From Sphingomonas suaedae (GTDB lineage Bacteria; Pseudomonadota; Alphaproteobacteria; Sphingomonadales; Sphingomonadaceae): DNA of 64,000 nucleotides. The position numbers and the translations under genes are program-made. Each line of letters opens with the position of its first letter. Position 1 is the stretch's first letter. Where the stretch lies: assembly GCF_007833215.1 (NCBI RefSeq), contig NZ_CP042239.1:124001-188000 (forward strand), given 5' to 3'. Positions 36,486 to 45,168 of the stretch are shown here, piece after piece. Under the pieces are notes generated by a model, which ran no database searches, was not told where the DNA came from, and was given only the letters and a program-made list of their open reading frames with translations.

Positions 36486-37486
36486 GCGGCGCGATGGTCG
36501 CCCGCGCACTGCGCGATCCGGCGTCGGTGCTGGCGCTTGACGCCCAAGGCTGGACCGAGCTTCTGTGCGCGGCGCGGGCGGAGACGTTGATCGGGACCCT
36601 GGCGCACCGCGTCGAGGGGCTGGCGATCCCGCCAGCGGCGGCGCGGGTGCTGGCAGACGCGCGGGCGGCGGCAGAGCACGGGCGGCTGGCAGCGCTATGG
36701 GAGGCGGAGATGGCGCGGCGTGCGCTGGCGTCGTCCGGCATACCTGTCGTGCTGCTCAAGGGTACTGCCTTTGTCGCGGCGGGGCTGTCGGCAGGGCAGG
36801 GGCGACAGATTGGCGATCTCGACATCCTGGTTCCGCGCGAGCGGATCGAGGAGGCGGAGGCGTTGCTGCTGGCGGCAGGCTGGGAATGGGTGAAGCCCGA
36901 TCCCTATGACGCCACCTATTATCGCCGCTGGATGCACGAGCTGCCGCCGCTGATCCATCGCGAACGCGACCGGATGATCGACGTCCACCACACGATCCTT
37001 CCGCTCACTGCGCGGGTGACGCCCGACGCGACGGCGCTGATCGCCAGCGCGGTGCCGTTGGGCAATGGTCTGTCGGTTTTGCCGCCCGAGGGGATGATCG
37101 TGCATGGCGCGGCGCATCTGCTGGCCGATGGCGATGTGCAGGGGGGGCTGCGCAATCTGTGGGATATCCGCTGCCTGCTCGACGAGTTCGGCGGCGACGG
37201 GTTCGATCTCAAGCTCGCCGCCTGTGCCGCGCACCATGGGCTGACGCGCGAAGTCGAGCGCGCAGTGCGGCTATCGACATATCTGTTCGGAGAGGGCACC
37301 GCGCCCGCGCTTGCCGACCGTCCCTATATCCGCCGCCTGCTCGCCCGCGATGGATGGGGACGGCGTACGCGCAAGCTGACCGAGCTGGCTTTCTACCTGC
37401 GCGGTCATTGGCTGCGGATGCCGCCGCTCATGCTGGCGCGGCATTTGTGGACGAAGTGGCGCTCCGGCTATCGCCCAGCCGGATAA
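36482..37486 (+). CDS. NTP_transf_5-type nucleotidyltransferase
   Basis: 334 residues from GTG 36482, overlapping the kinase stop (GTGA). The signature VVLLKGTAFVAAG...RQIGD112LD114ILVPRERIEEAEALLLAAGW is the NTP_transf_5 pattern with the metal-binding DxD. C-terminal HGAAHLLADGDVQGGLRNLWDIRCLLDEF. Family members occur in RiPP clusters and in this HprK-A cassette; the nucleotide target is not known. The last 59 bp overlap the 3' end of the convergent gph gene. Confidence 0.85.
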   Translation: MSGAMVARALRDPASVLALDAQGWTELLCAARAETLIGTLAHRVEGLAIPPAAARVLADARAAAEHGRLAALWEAEMARRALASSGIPVVLLKGTAFVAAGLSAGQGRQIGDLDILVPRERIEEAEALLLAAGWEWVKPDPYDATYYRRWMHELPPLIHRERDRMIDVHHTILPLTARVTPDATALIASAVPLGNGLSVLPPEGMIVHGAAHLLADGDVQGGLRNLWDIRCLLDEFGGDGFDLKLAACAAHHGLTREVERAVRLSTYLFGEGTAPALADRPYIRRLLARDGWGRRTRKLTELAFYLRGHWLRMPPLMLARHLWTKWRSGYRPAG

Positions 37487-38141
37487 GCGCGGGCACCAGT
37501 TCGTCATAGCCGTCGATCACCGCATCGGCGCCGAGTTCTTCTACGGGCTGCAGCAGGAAGCCGAAGCTGACGGCGATGTTGGGAATGCCCGCATTTTTCG
37601 CGGCCATGATGTCATAGATCGAATCGCCGACAAACGCCGCACGTCCGCCCCCACAGCGCGCTACCATTTCATGGATCGGGGCGGGGGAGGGTTTTGAATT
37701 GCCTTTGCCCATCGTGTCGCCGCCGATCACGCACGCAAAGCGCTGGTGCAGCGCCATTTCGCGCACCAGCCGTGTCGCAAACCGTTCGAACTTGTTGGTA
37801 ACGATGGCGAGCCTGACCCCGCGCGCCTCCAGATCGTCCAGTGCCTGTTCGAGTCCCGCAAACGGCACCGTGCCGTGGGAGAGATTGTCGCCATAGAATT
37901 CCAGCAGCGCCGGATAGGCTTTCGCCATCACCGCTTCGTCATAGCCGCCCGACTCTGTCAGCCCTTGCTTCAGCATATTCTTCGCCCCGCCGCCGATCAT
38001 CGTCTTGATGCGGTCGGGCGACAGGGTGGGGCGATCCACCGATGCCAGCGCATGGTTGGTAGCCGCGAGCAAATCGGCGCTGGTGTCGAGCAAGGTGCCG
38101 TCGAGGTCGAATCCGACGATATTGAAGGGGAAATCGGTCAT
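37428..38141 (-). CDS. gph: Phosphoglycolate phosphatase-like HAD hydrolase
   Basis: 237 residues. HAD motif I GFD12-L-D14-GTL, motif II IVTNK, motif III KPSPAP, motif IV VGDSIYDIMAAKNAG. Removes 2-phosphoglycolate formed in DNA repair; the exact substrate is inferred from the overall match to Gph. The C-terminus is encoded within the convergent nucleotidyltransferase gene; the last ~20 residues (RSATSSTNAAPA) look non-conserved. Confidence 0.87.
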   Translation of the reverse strand: MTDFPFNIVGFDLDGTLLDTSADLLAATNHALASVDRPTLSPDRIKTMIGGGAKNMLKQGLTESGGYDEAVMAKAYPALLEFYGDNLSHGTVPFAGLEQALDDLEARGVRLAIVTNKFERFATRLVREMALHQRFACVIGGDTMGKGNSKPSPAPIHEMVARCGGGRAAFVGDSIYDIMAAKNAGIPNIAVSFGFLLQPVEELGADAVIDGYDELVPALIRLGDSRSATSSTNAAPA

Positions 38142-38220
38142 CGCCGGTCAAATGCCTGTACCGCTATGGAAATTGCAACATCTTCATGGCAGGGGCGCGG
38201 GCCAGGGGAGTATTGCACCT

Positions 38221-39576
38221 ATGACGACGCGCCCGATCGCCGCGATCATCCTTGCCGCCGGAAGCGGGACGCGGATGAAGTCCGATACGCACAAGGTGCT
38301 GCATCCGATCGCCGGAAAGCCGATGCTGCTGCACCTGACCGATGCGTTCACGGCGGCAGGCGCGGCGGAGAAGGTCGTCGTGGTCGGCGCACGGCGCGAG
38401 CAGGTCGAGGCGGCGGTCGCCTCGCTCGGCGTGCGGATCGCGCATCAGGCCGAACAGCTCGGCACGGCGCACGCGACGCTGATGGCACGTGAAGCGCTGG
38501 CGGGGTTTGACGGCACCGTGATCGTCGCGTTCGGCGACACGCCCTTCCTGTCGGCCCAGACGATCGCGGCGATGGCCGCGCGGCTCGATGCGGCCGACGC
38601 GCCGCGCGTCGCGGTGCTCGGCTTTCGCCCCGACGATGCCAAGGCCTATGGCCGGATCATTGCCGACGGCGACGGCGTGATCGCCAAGATGGTCGAGTTC
38701 AAGGACGCCACGCCAGATGAGCGCGCGGTCGATCTGTGCAACTCCGGCGTCACGGCGGTGCGCGCCGCCGATCTGTGGCCGCTGCTCGACCGGGTGGGCA
38801 ACGACAATGCGGCGGGGGAATATTATCTGCCCGACATCGTCATGCTCGCGCTGGCCGATGGCGATCGTGCGGTGGTGGTCGAGACCGTTGCCGATGAGGT
38901 GATCGGGATCAACAGCCGCGCCGAACTGGCCTATGCCGAGGACCGCTGGCAGGCGGCGCGGCGGGCGCAGGCGATGGCCGATGGCGCGACGCTGACCGCG
39001 CCGGAGACGGTGTGGTTCGCGCACGATACGGTGCTGGGCCGCGATGTGACGGTTGAGCCGAACGTGGTGTTCGGGCCTGGCGTGAGCGTCGCGGACGGCG
39101 TCATCATCCGTGCCTTTTGCCATATCGAGGGCGCGAGCATCGCGACCGGCGCGGAAGTCGGCCCCTATGCCCGGCTGCGCCCCGGCACGGTGCTGGGCGA
39201 GAAGAGCAAGATCGGCAATTTCGTCGAGACCAAGAAAGCTGTGCTGGGCAAGGGCGCCAAGGCCAATCACCTGACCTATCTGGGCGATGCGCAGGTGGGC
39301 GAGGGCGCGAATATCGGCGCGGGCACGATCACCTGCAACTATGACGGCTTCTTCAAATATCCGACCGTGATCGGGGCAGGGGCGTTCGTCGGGTCGAACA
39401 GCGCGCTGGTCGCCCCGGTGACAATTGGGGAGGGCGCGATCGTCGGCGCGGGGAGCGTGGTGACCAAGGATGTCGAGGCCGATGCGCTCGCGCTGGTCCG
39501 CCCGGAACAGACCGGCCTGCCCGGCTGGGCCAAGCGGTTCCGTGCGGCGATGGCTGCACGAAAGGCAGCGAAATGA
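38221..39576 (+). CDS. glmU: Bifunctional N-acetylglucosamine-1-phosphate uridyltransferase / GlcN-1-P acetyltransferase
   Basis: Makes UDP-GlcNAc for peptidoglycan and lipopolysaccharide. 451 residues from ATG 38221. Pyrophosphorylase domain with LAAGSGTRMKSDTHKVLHPIAGKPML, QLGTAHA and FGDTPFL; C-terminal left-handed beta-helix from about 255 (hexapeptide repeats, IGNFVETKKA, CNYDGFFKYPTVIGAGAFVGSNSALVAPV). Overlaps the next small gene by 4 bp. Confidence 0.97.
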   Translation: MTTRPIAAIILAAGSGTRMKSDTHKVLHPIAGKPMLLHLTDAFTAAGAAEKVVVVGARREQVEAAVASLGVRIAHQAEQLGTAHATLMAREALAGFDGTVIVAFGDTPFLSAQTIAAMAARLDAADAPRVAVLGFRPDDAKAYGRIIADGDGVIAKMVEFKDATPDERAVDLCNSGVTAVRAADLWPLLDRVGNDNAAGEYYLPDIVMLALADGDRAVVVETVADEVIGINSRAELAYAEDRWQAARRAQAMADGATLTAPETVWFAHDTVLGRDVTVEPNVVFGPGVSVADGVIIRAFCHIEGASIATGAEVGPYARLRPGTVLGEKSKIGNFVETKKAVLGKGAKANHLTYLGDAQVGEGANIGAGTITCNYDGFFKYPTVIGAGAFVGSNSALVAPVTIGEGAIVGAGSVVTKDVEADALALVRPEQTGLPGWAKRFRAAMAARKAAK

Positions 39577-39884
39577 CCGATATCTACGAAGGAAAACCGT
39601 TCCTGAAGCTGCTCGACGCCTATGTGCTTGATGCGATCGGCGCGCTCGATGCGGACAGCGATGCGGCGCTGACCGCGATGGAGCCCAAGTTTCGTGAACT
39701 GTTCGGCGGGACTGGTGACTGGCGCAGCATCGTCGTTCAACGGATGCAGTTTCCCGAGGGCATGGCCGGCGCGATCAACGAGGTCTGGACCAAGGGCCGG
39801 GTGAAGTTCATCGCCGCACAGGGGCATGAGCCGGACCCACTCGAATTCATGCGGAGCTTTGTCGATACCAACTTCCCGCATTGA
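39573..39884 (+). CDS. Conserved hypothetical protein coupled to glmU
   Basis: 103 residues, acidic, helical, with no membrane segment (YEGKPFLKLLDAYVLDAIGALDADSDAALTAMEPKFRELFGGTGDWRSIVVQRMQFPEGMAGAINEVWTKGRVKFIAAQGHEPDPLEFMRSFVDTNFPH). Its ATG overlaps the glmU stop (ATGA). I recall similar unnamed proteins in sphingomonads. No function proposed. Confidence 0.75.
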   Translation: MTDIYEGKPFLKLLDAYVLDAIGALDADSDAALTAMEPKFRELFGGTGDWRSIVVQRMQFPEGMAGAINEVWTKGRVKFIAAQGHEPDPLEFMRSFVDTNFPH

Positions 39885-39885
39885 C

Positions 39886-39908
39886 ATGATATCATTATAT
39901 GATATCAG
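39886..39908. promoter_or_regulatory. Operator-promoter of the vapBC genes
   Basis: Two copies of TGATATCA (39887-39894 and 39900-39907), each self-complementary, separated by 5 bp, in very AT-rich sequence just before the antitoxin ATG at 39916. TTGACA at 39881 and TATGAT at 39898 may be promoter parts. Fits binding by a ribbon-helix-helix antitoxin dimer. Confidence 0.6.
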
Positions 39909-39915
39909 GCGGTCA

Positions 39916-40152
39916 ATGACTCGCATCCTTGCCGATCTTCCCGATGAGGACATCAAGTGGCTCGACGCTCAGGCGGCCGAGCAGGGCAAATCGCGTGCCG
40001 CAGTGGTCCGTGAAGCCATCTCGGCCTATCGCGCCGAAGCGAGCAAGGACTGGATCGCGCGCGGCGCTGGTTATTGGAAGCACCGAAAGGATATTGGCGA
40101 TGCGGTCGAGTATCAGCGAGAGATGCGGCAAGATCGCGATCCGCACTCGTGA
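39916..40152 (+). CDS. Ribbon-helix-helix antitoxin (VapB/CopG type)
   Basis: 78 residues from ATG 39916. RILADLPDEDIKWLDAQAAEQGKSRAAVVREAISAYRAE is a classic ribbon-helix-helix DNA-binding segment; the C-terminal part (SKDWIARGAGYWKHRKDIGDAVEYQREMRQDRD) would bind the toxin. Overlaps vapC by 4 bp. Palindromic operator upstream. Confidence 0.88.
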   Translation: MTRILADLPDEDIKWLDAQAAEQGKSRAAVVREAISAYRAEASKDWIARGAGYWKHRKDIGDAVEYQREMRQDRDPHS

Positions 40153-40514
40153 GCGATCCGTTTTTTGACACGAATATCCTGATCGACTGGCTGCTCGATC
40201 GACCGCAAGCATCGCTCGAACTGTCGCGCTATCCGCGCCACCGGATCAGCCGCATCGTCTGGACCGAAGTGCTGGCCGGTGAGCCCGCAGCGACGCGGGA
40301 GGAGGTCCGCGCCTTGCTCCAACCGTTTGAAATCGTGGAGCTGGATCAACGCACTGCGATGGTCGCAGCCGATATCCGTTTCAAGAGCCGGATGAAATTA
40401 CTGGACGCCATGATTCTGGCTGCGGCTCAGGTCAATGGCGCCATCCTCGTCACCCGCAACACCAAGGATTTCCCGGCGAACATGCCGGGCATCCGCGTTC
40501 CCTATACCCTCTAG
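40149..40514 (+). CDS. vapC: PIN-domain toxin VapC
   Basis: 121 residues from GTG 40149. PIN residues: D7 (FFDTNILID), E40 (VWTEVLAG), D86 (LLDAMILAAA) and D107 (TRNTKDF), all four acidic positions present, so it should be an active metal-dependent RNase. The type II toxin-antitoxin pair sits between the glmU-coupled small gene and glmS, 17 bp before the glmS ATG. Confidence 0.9.
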   Translation: MSDPFFDTNILIDWLLDRPQASLELSRYPRHRISRIVWTEVLAGEPAATREEVRALLQPFEIVELDQRTAMVAADIRFKSRMKLLDAMILAAAQVNGAILVTRNTKDFPANMPGIRVPYTL

Positions 40515-40531
40515 AGTCGAGAGCAGACCCC

Positions 40532-42355
40532 ATGTGTGGAATCGTTGGAATCCTGGGCAATGACGCTGTTGCCGACCGGCTGCTCGACGGCCTGAAGCGG
40601 CTGGAGTATCGCGGCTATGACTCGGCGGGCATCGCCACGATCGTTGATAGCGGCATCGCGCGTCGCCGCGCATCGGGCAAGCTCGTCAACCTCGGCAAGG
40701 TGCTGGCCGAGGACCCGCTGCCCGGCAATGTCGGCATCGCCCATACCCGCTGGGCCACCCATGGTGGTCCTACCACCAACAATGCCCACCCGCACGCCAC
40801 CGGCGAGGTCGCTTTGGTGCACAACGGCATTATCGAGAATTTCAAGCCGCTACGCGAAGAACTGCTGGCGCGCGGCCGCGTGTTCGAGAGCGAGACCGAT
40901 ACCGAGATCGTCGCGCATCTGGTGAGCGAGCAGGTCGAGGCCGGGCTGGACCCGGTCGCGGCGGTCAAGGCGGTGCTCCCCCGCCTGCACGGCGCCTTCG
41001 CGCTCGCCATCCTGTTCCGCAGCCATCCCGACATGCTGATCGGCGCGCGGCTCGGTTCGCCTTTGGTGGTGGGCTATGGCGAGGGAGAAACCTATCTCGG
41101 TTCCGACGCGCTCGCGCTCGCGCCGCTGACCCAGCGTATCTCCTATCTGGAGGAGGGCGACTGGGTCGTCCTCACCCGCGACGGCACGCAGGTCTATGAC
41201 GTCGAGAACAACCCCGTCGAGCGCCCGATCGTCAATTCGGGCGCCTCGGGCCAGCTGATCGACAAGGGCAACCACCGCCATTTCATGGCGAAGGAGATTT
41301 ACGAGCAGCCCATCGTCGTCGCGCAGACGCTGCGCGGCTACCTCCAGCGGCTCGAAGAGGAAGTGACACTTCCGATCCCCGAATTCGACCTGTCGGCGAT
41401 CCGGCGCGTCACCATCGTTGCCTGCGGAACCAGCTATTATGCCGGCATGGTCGCCAAATACTGGTTCGAGCAGTTTGCGCGCGTTGCGGTCGACATCGAT
41501 GTTGCCAGCGAGTTCCGCTACCGCGCGCCGGTGATGGAGCCGGGCGGCTTGATGATCGTCATCAGCCAGTCGGGGGAGACCGCGGACACGCTCGCCGCCC
41601 TGCGCCACGCCAAGGCGGAGGGGCAGACGATTGCGGCCGTCGTCAACGTGCCGACCAGCACGATGGCGCGTGAGGCCGACCTGCTGCTGCCCACCCATGC
41701 CGGGCCGGAGATCGGCGTTGCCTCGACCAAGGCGTTCACCTGCCAGCTCGCCGTCCTCGCCGCGCTCGCCGCCAACCTCGCCAAGGCGAAGGGGCGGATG
41801 ACGCGGGAGGAGGAGAAGGAAATCGTCCTTCACCTCGCCGAAGCCCCCGCCGCGCTCAACGATGCGCTGAGCCGGGATGAGGCGATTGAGGCGATGGCCG
41901 GCAGCGTCGCGGGTGCGCGGGACGTGCTCTATCTTGGCCGTGGCACCGACTATCCGCTTGCGATGGAAGGCGCGCTGAAGCTCAAAGAGATCAGCTATAT
42001 CCACGCCGAGGGTTATGCGGCGGGCGAGATGAAGCACGGCCCGATCGCGCTGATCGACGAGAATGTGCCGGTCATCGTCATCGCGCCTAGTGGCCCGTTG
42101 TTCGAAAAGACGGTCAGCAACATGCAGGAGGTGCAGGCGCGGGGCGGCAAGGTGGTGCTGATCTCCGACGCCGAGGGGATCGCCGCGGCGGGCGACAATT
42201 GCCTCGCGACCATCGAGATGCCGCGCGTCCACCCGCTGATCGCCCCGATCGTCTACGCGGTGCCGGTACAGTTGCTCGCCTATCACGTGGCCGTGGCCAA
42301 GGGCACCGATGTCGATCAGCCCCGCAACCTCGCGAAGTCGGTGACGGTCGAATGA
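40532..42355 (+). CDS. glmS: Glutamine-fructose-6-phosphate aminotransferase (isomerizing)
   Basis: First step of amino-sugar synthesis. 607 residues, N-terminal nucleophile Cys2 (MCGIVGILG), EYRGYDSAG, HTRWATHG, HNGIIEN of the glutaminase; two SIS domains (CGTSYYAG, SQSGETADT, STKAFTCQL, GRGTDYPLAMEGALKLKEISYIHAEGYAAGEMKHGP) and terminal KSVTVE. No glmS ribozyme is expected in Proteobacteria, and none is seen. Confidence 0.97.
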   Translation: MCGIVGILGNDAVADRLLDGLKRLEYRGYDSAGIATIVDSGIARRRASGKLVNLGKVLAEDPLPGNVGIAHTRWATHGGPTTNNAHPHATGEVALVHNGIIENFKPLREELLARGRVFESETDTEIVAHLVSEQVEAGLDPVAAVKAVLPRLHGAFALAILFRSHPDMLIGARLGSPLVVGYGEGETYLGSDALALAPLTQRISYLEEGDWVVLTRDGTQVYDVENNPVERPIVNSGASGQLIDKGNHRHFMAKEIYEQPIVVAQTLRGYLQRLEEEVTLPIPEFDLSAIRRVTIVACGTSYYAGMVAKYWFEQFARVAVDIDVASEFRYRAPVMEPGGLMIVISQSGETADTLAALRHAKAEGQTIAAVVNVPTSTMAREADLLLPTHAGPEIGVASTKAFTCQLAVLAALAANLAKAKGRMTREEEKEIVLHLAEAPAALNDALSRDEAIEAMAGSVAGARDVLYLGRGTDYPLAMEGALKLKEISYIHAEGYAAGEMKHGPIALIDENVPVIVIAPSGPLFEKTVSNMQEVQARGGKVVLISDAEGIAAAGDNCLATIEMPRVHPLIAPIVYAVPVQLLAYHVAVAKGTDVDQPRNLAKSVTVE

Positions 42356-42428
42356 CCTGAACCGCTTGCGTCGCGCTTGACCGGGGGCGGCTGACGGGCG
42401 AGGCTGCGCAGTGCAATTGGAGACAGAT

Positions 42429-43613
42429 GTGACCGCGTACCTCATCTCGCTGATCGCCGCGCTCGCGGCCGCGCCGGTCCAGGACAAGCCTGCGCCGGAC
42501 GATACTCCCACGATCGTCATCACCGGACAGGTCGACAGTGCCCGGCGCGACTACGAAGCGTGCCTGGCGCGCAAATGTCCGCCGCTTCAGGATATGGCTG
42601 CCTCGCTCCGCTATGCCGAGGCGCTGTTCGTCGAGGGCGCATATCAGGATGCGCGCGGCGTGCTCCGCGGTGCCACGGGGCGCAATCGTCGTCATGCGGA
42701 GGCGCATCCGCGGGAAGTGTCGGCACTCTATCGCGCCGCATCGCGCATTGCCGCGCATCTGGGCGAAGGCAAGGAATATGAGCGCCGCGCGCACGGCATG
42801 GTCCGCGCGCTCAAGGCCGGATTGCCCGCCGAGGCGCCCGAAGTCCTGCTCGCCCAGATCGAGGTCGCGCGGACCCAGACCAGCCTTGGCAATATTCCGG
42901 CCGCAATCACGGTGCTGGAGGCGGCGCATGACGCGGCCGAGCGGTCGGGGCAGAAAGCCGTACAGGGGATCGCGGCAGTACGGCTCGCTGCGCTCGTGCA
43001 TCTTCGCGGAGGGCGCGGCGATGCGCGGCGGCTGCTCGCGCCGCTGCTCGAATGGGACGAACCGGCGATGGCCCAGATCCGGCTGGCCGCGCGCATCCTG
43101 TCCGCGCGGTTCGACCGGGCCGAGGGCAAGCCCGACAATGTCGATGCGCTGATCGCGACGTTGCGGACCCAGCCGGGCCAGGCGCCGATGCTGTTGAAGA
43201 TGGAGCCGCTCACCATCGACTGGTACGATCCGCGCGGCGGCGCCCGGCAGGGAATTGGCGAGACCACCACGGTCCGCGCCGAACATTGGAACGAGCCGAA
43301 GGTCGATAAACGCTGGGCGGATATCGGCTTCTGGGTTCGTCCCGATGGCAGCGTCGACGATATCGAAGTGCTGCGCGACAGCAATGCGTCGAAGGACTGG
43401 ATCGATCCGGTCGTCGCGCAGATCAAGAGCCGCGTCTATGCGAAGTCCAGCGCGGCAGACGGGCCGGGCATGTACCGCGTGGAGCGTTTCACCCTTACCG
43501 CGCTGTGGGGCACGGTGACAGGCACCCATCGTCGCGTTCGGGAACCCCGCTTCCGGGTCGAACGGCTCGATATGACCACAGAACCCGCACCAACCGGGGA
43601 TTCGAGCGGGTAG
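42429..43613 (+). CDS. Exported TPR-like protein, hypothetical
   Basis: About 394 residues from GTG 42429, chosen because GGAGACAGAT precedes it; a GTG at 42411 is also possible. Signal peptide TAYLISLIAALAAAPVQ. Residues about 40-240 contain helical repeats of TPR type (AEALFVEGAYQDARGVLRGA, RTQTSLGNIPAAITVLEAAHDAAERSGQKAVQGIAAVRLAALVHLRGGRGDARRLLAPLL). The C-terminal 120 residues (IGFWVRPDGSVDDIEVLRDSNASKDWIDPVVAQIKSRVYA) resemble the TonB C-terminal domain of periplasmic TonB-like proteins. Function unknown. Confidence 0.75.
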   Translation: MTAYLISLIAALAAAPVQDKPAPDDTPTIVITGQVDSARRDYEACLARKCPPLQDMAASLRYAEALFVEGAYQDARGVLRGATGRNRRHAEAHPREVSALYRAASRIAAHLGEGKEYERRAHGMVRALKAGLPAEAPEVLLAQIEVARTQTSLGNIPAAITVLEAAHDAAERSGQKAVQGIAAVRLAALVHLRGGRGDARRLLAPLLEWDEPAMAQIRLAARILSARFDRAEGKPDNVDALIATLRTQPGQAPMLLKMEPLTIDWYDPRGGARQGIGETTTVRAEHWNEPKVDKRWADIGFWVRPDGSVDDIEVLRDSNASKDWIDPVVAQIKSRVYAKSSAADGPGMYRVERFTLTALWGTVTGTHRRVREPRFRVERLDMTTEPAPTGDSSG

Positions 43614-43698
43614 GTGCCCGCTTGCCCGGGGCGGTCAATCCGGTCATAGCTTCCAGACAGTGATTTCCGCCGTTTCGGCGCCCAACGCGGAGGACCGA

Positions 43699-44376
43699 GT
43701 GACCCTGATCCCCGACGTCGCACTGGCGGACAATACCAGCCAGCGATTGCCCTGCGTCGTGATCCTGGACGGCTCGTCGTCGATGGCGGAGGGTGGCGCG
43801 ATCGATGCGCTGAACGAGGGGCTCCGGCTGCTCGAATCCGATCTGAAGGCCGATGATGTCGCGCGGCAGCGCGTCCGCATCCTCGTGCTGCGGATCGGCG
43901 CCCCCAACGATGTTCAGGTCGTGACCGACTGGGTCGATGCGATCGATTTCGAAGCGCCGGAGATCGAGGCGAACGGCACCACCCCGCTCGGCCTCGGCGT
44001 GCATCGCGCGCTTGAGGAGATCGAGGCGGAGAAGGAACGGTATCGCGACAACGGCATCCCCTATAACCGGCCCTGGCTGTTCATCCTGACCGATGGCGAG
44101 CCGACGGACCTGGGCTGGGAACGCGCCGCCGCCGAATGCCGTGCCGCCGAAGAGGCAGGGCGGGTCAGTGTGTTCGGTGTCGGCGTCGGAGATGCCGGTC
44201 TGGACAAGCTCGCACGCTTCTCGACGCGCCAGCCGTTGCGGCTCAAGGGCCTCGCCTTTCGCGAATTTTTCCTCTGGCTCAGCCGCAGCGCGCGGGTGGG
44301 ATCGCAGGCGGCGCCGTCAGATGCGATCCAGATGGCGCCCCCGTCCGATTGGGCGGTGGTCCCGGGACGGAGCTGA
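43699..44376 (+). CDS. von Willebrand factor A domain protein (TerY-like)
   Basis: 225 residues from GTG 43699, set by GGAGG 6 nt upstream. vWA fold with MIDAS residues D24-G-S26-S-S28, then GTTPLG and LTDGEPTD, so it should bind Mg. C-terminal FREFFLWLSRSARVGSQ is the TerY pattern. First of three adjacent genes with PP2C phosphatase and kinase: the TerY-P phosphorylation triad as named by Anantharaman, Iyer and Aravind. No terD-like gene is in the window. Confidence 0.88.
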   Translation: MTLIPDVALADNTSQRLPCVVILDGSSSMAEGGAIDALNEGLRLLESDLKADDVARQRVRILVLRIGAPNDVQVVTDWVDAIDFEAPEIEANGTTPLGLGVHRALEEIEAEKERYRDNGIPYNRPWLFILTDGEPTDLGWERAAAECRAAEEAGRVSVFGVGVGDAGLDKLARFSTRQPLRLKGLAFREFFLWLSRSARVGSQAAPSDAIQMAPPSDWAVVPGRS

Positions 44377-44385
44377 GCGGGTCCT

Positions 44386-45168
44386 ATGAAACCGCACTGG
44401 CGCTTTGTCGGAACGTCAGTTGCCGGGCCCAGCCATGCCGCAGCGGGTCAGCCGTGTCAGGACAGCCATCGGGTCAAGACCACCCCCAACGGCGCGCTGA
44501 TCGCGGTGGTGTCCGACGGGGCGGGGTCGGCGCTTTACGGTGGCGAGGGCGCGGCGACGATTTGCGAGCGCGTGATCGCGCATCTCGAACCCGCGCTGGA
44601 CTGGGGAATGATGTGCCGCAGCCCGTTCGGACAGCTGGCGGCCGCGTGCCGGGCGGTACGCGACGCGGTGATCGACGCGCGGATGCATCTCGCCATGGCC
44701 GCGCAGGATAGCGGCGTGGGGATCAACCATTTTCACGCGACGCTGGTCGGGGTCGCGCTGGTGCCGGGGCAGGGGGGATTGTCCTTTCATATCGGCGACG
44801 GCGCCGCGCTCGCGCTCGCCGATGACTGGCGCTGGCGGCTGTCGGCTCCGGCAAACGGCGAATATGCCGACACCACCTATTTCTTCACCGAGCCCGATTG
44901 GCGCTCCCGTCTGCGCTTTGCGCGGATTGAGCCGGGGTTCGAAACCATATTCGTGATGACCGATGGCGTCACCGACATCGCGCTCCAGCAGCGCGGCGGC
45001 GCGAGCGAACCGCATCGGCCCTTTTTCGAGCCGATCGCGCGGTTCCTGGCGGATGCCAGCGTCGAAGATGGCGAGCGCGCGCTGCACGCGACGCTCGACA
45101 GCCCGGCGGTTCGCAGCCGCACCACCGACGACAAGACGCTGGTCTGGGCCAGTATGCGCGCGGGATGA
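44386..45168 (+). CDS. PP2C-type Ser/Thr phosphatase of the TerY-P triad
   Basis: 260 residues. PP2C metal-binding motifs: IAVVSDGAGSALYGGEGA (DGxG), SFHIGDGAALAL, FVMTDGVTDIAL and the late TTDDKTLVW aspartates. It probably removes phosphate groups added by the kinase encoded next, whose ATG overlaps this stop by 4 bp. Confidence 0.88.
   Translation: MKPHWRFVGTSVAGPSHAAAGQPCQDSHRVKTTPNGALIAVVSDGAGSALYGGEGAATICERVIAHLEPALDWGMMCRSPFGQLAAACRAVRDAVIDARMHLAMAAQDSGVGINHFHATLVGVALVPGQGGLSFHIGDGAALALADDWRWRLSAPANGEYADTTYFFTEPDWRSRLRFARIEPGFETIFVMTDGVTDIALQQRGGASEPHRPFFEPIARFLADASVEDGERALHATLDSPAVRSRTTDDKTLVWASMRAG

Noticed and set aside
40515-40531. glmS ribozyme before glmS
   Set aside because: Only 17 bp separate vapC and glmS, and the ribozyme class is confined to Gram-positive lineages.
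40850-42523. A 557-codon minus-strand frame opposite glmS
   Set aside because: Antisense shadow; repetitive Arg/His/Asp translation without domain features.
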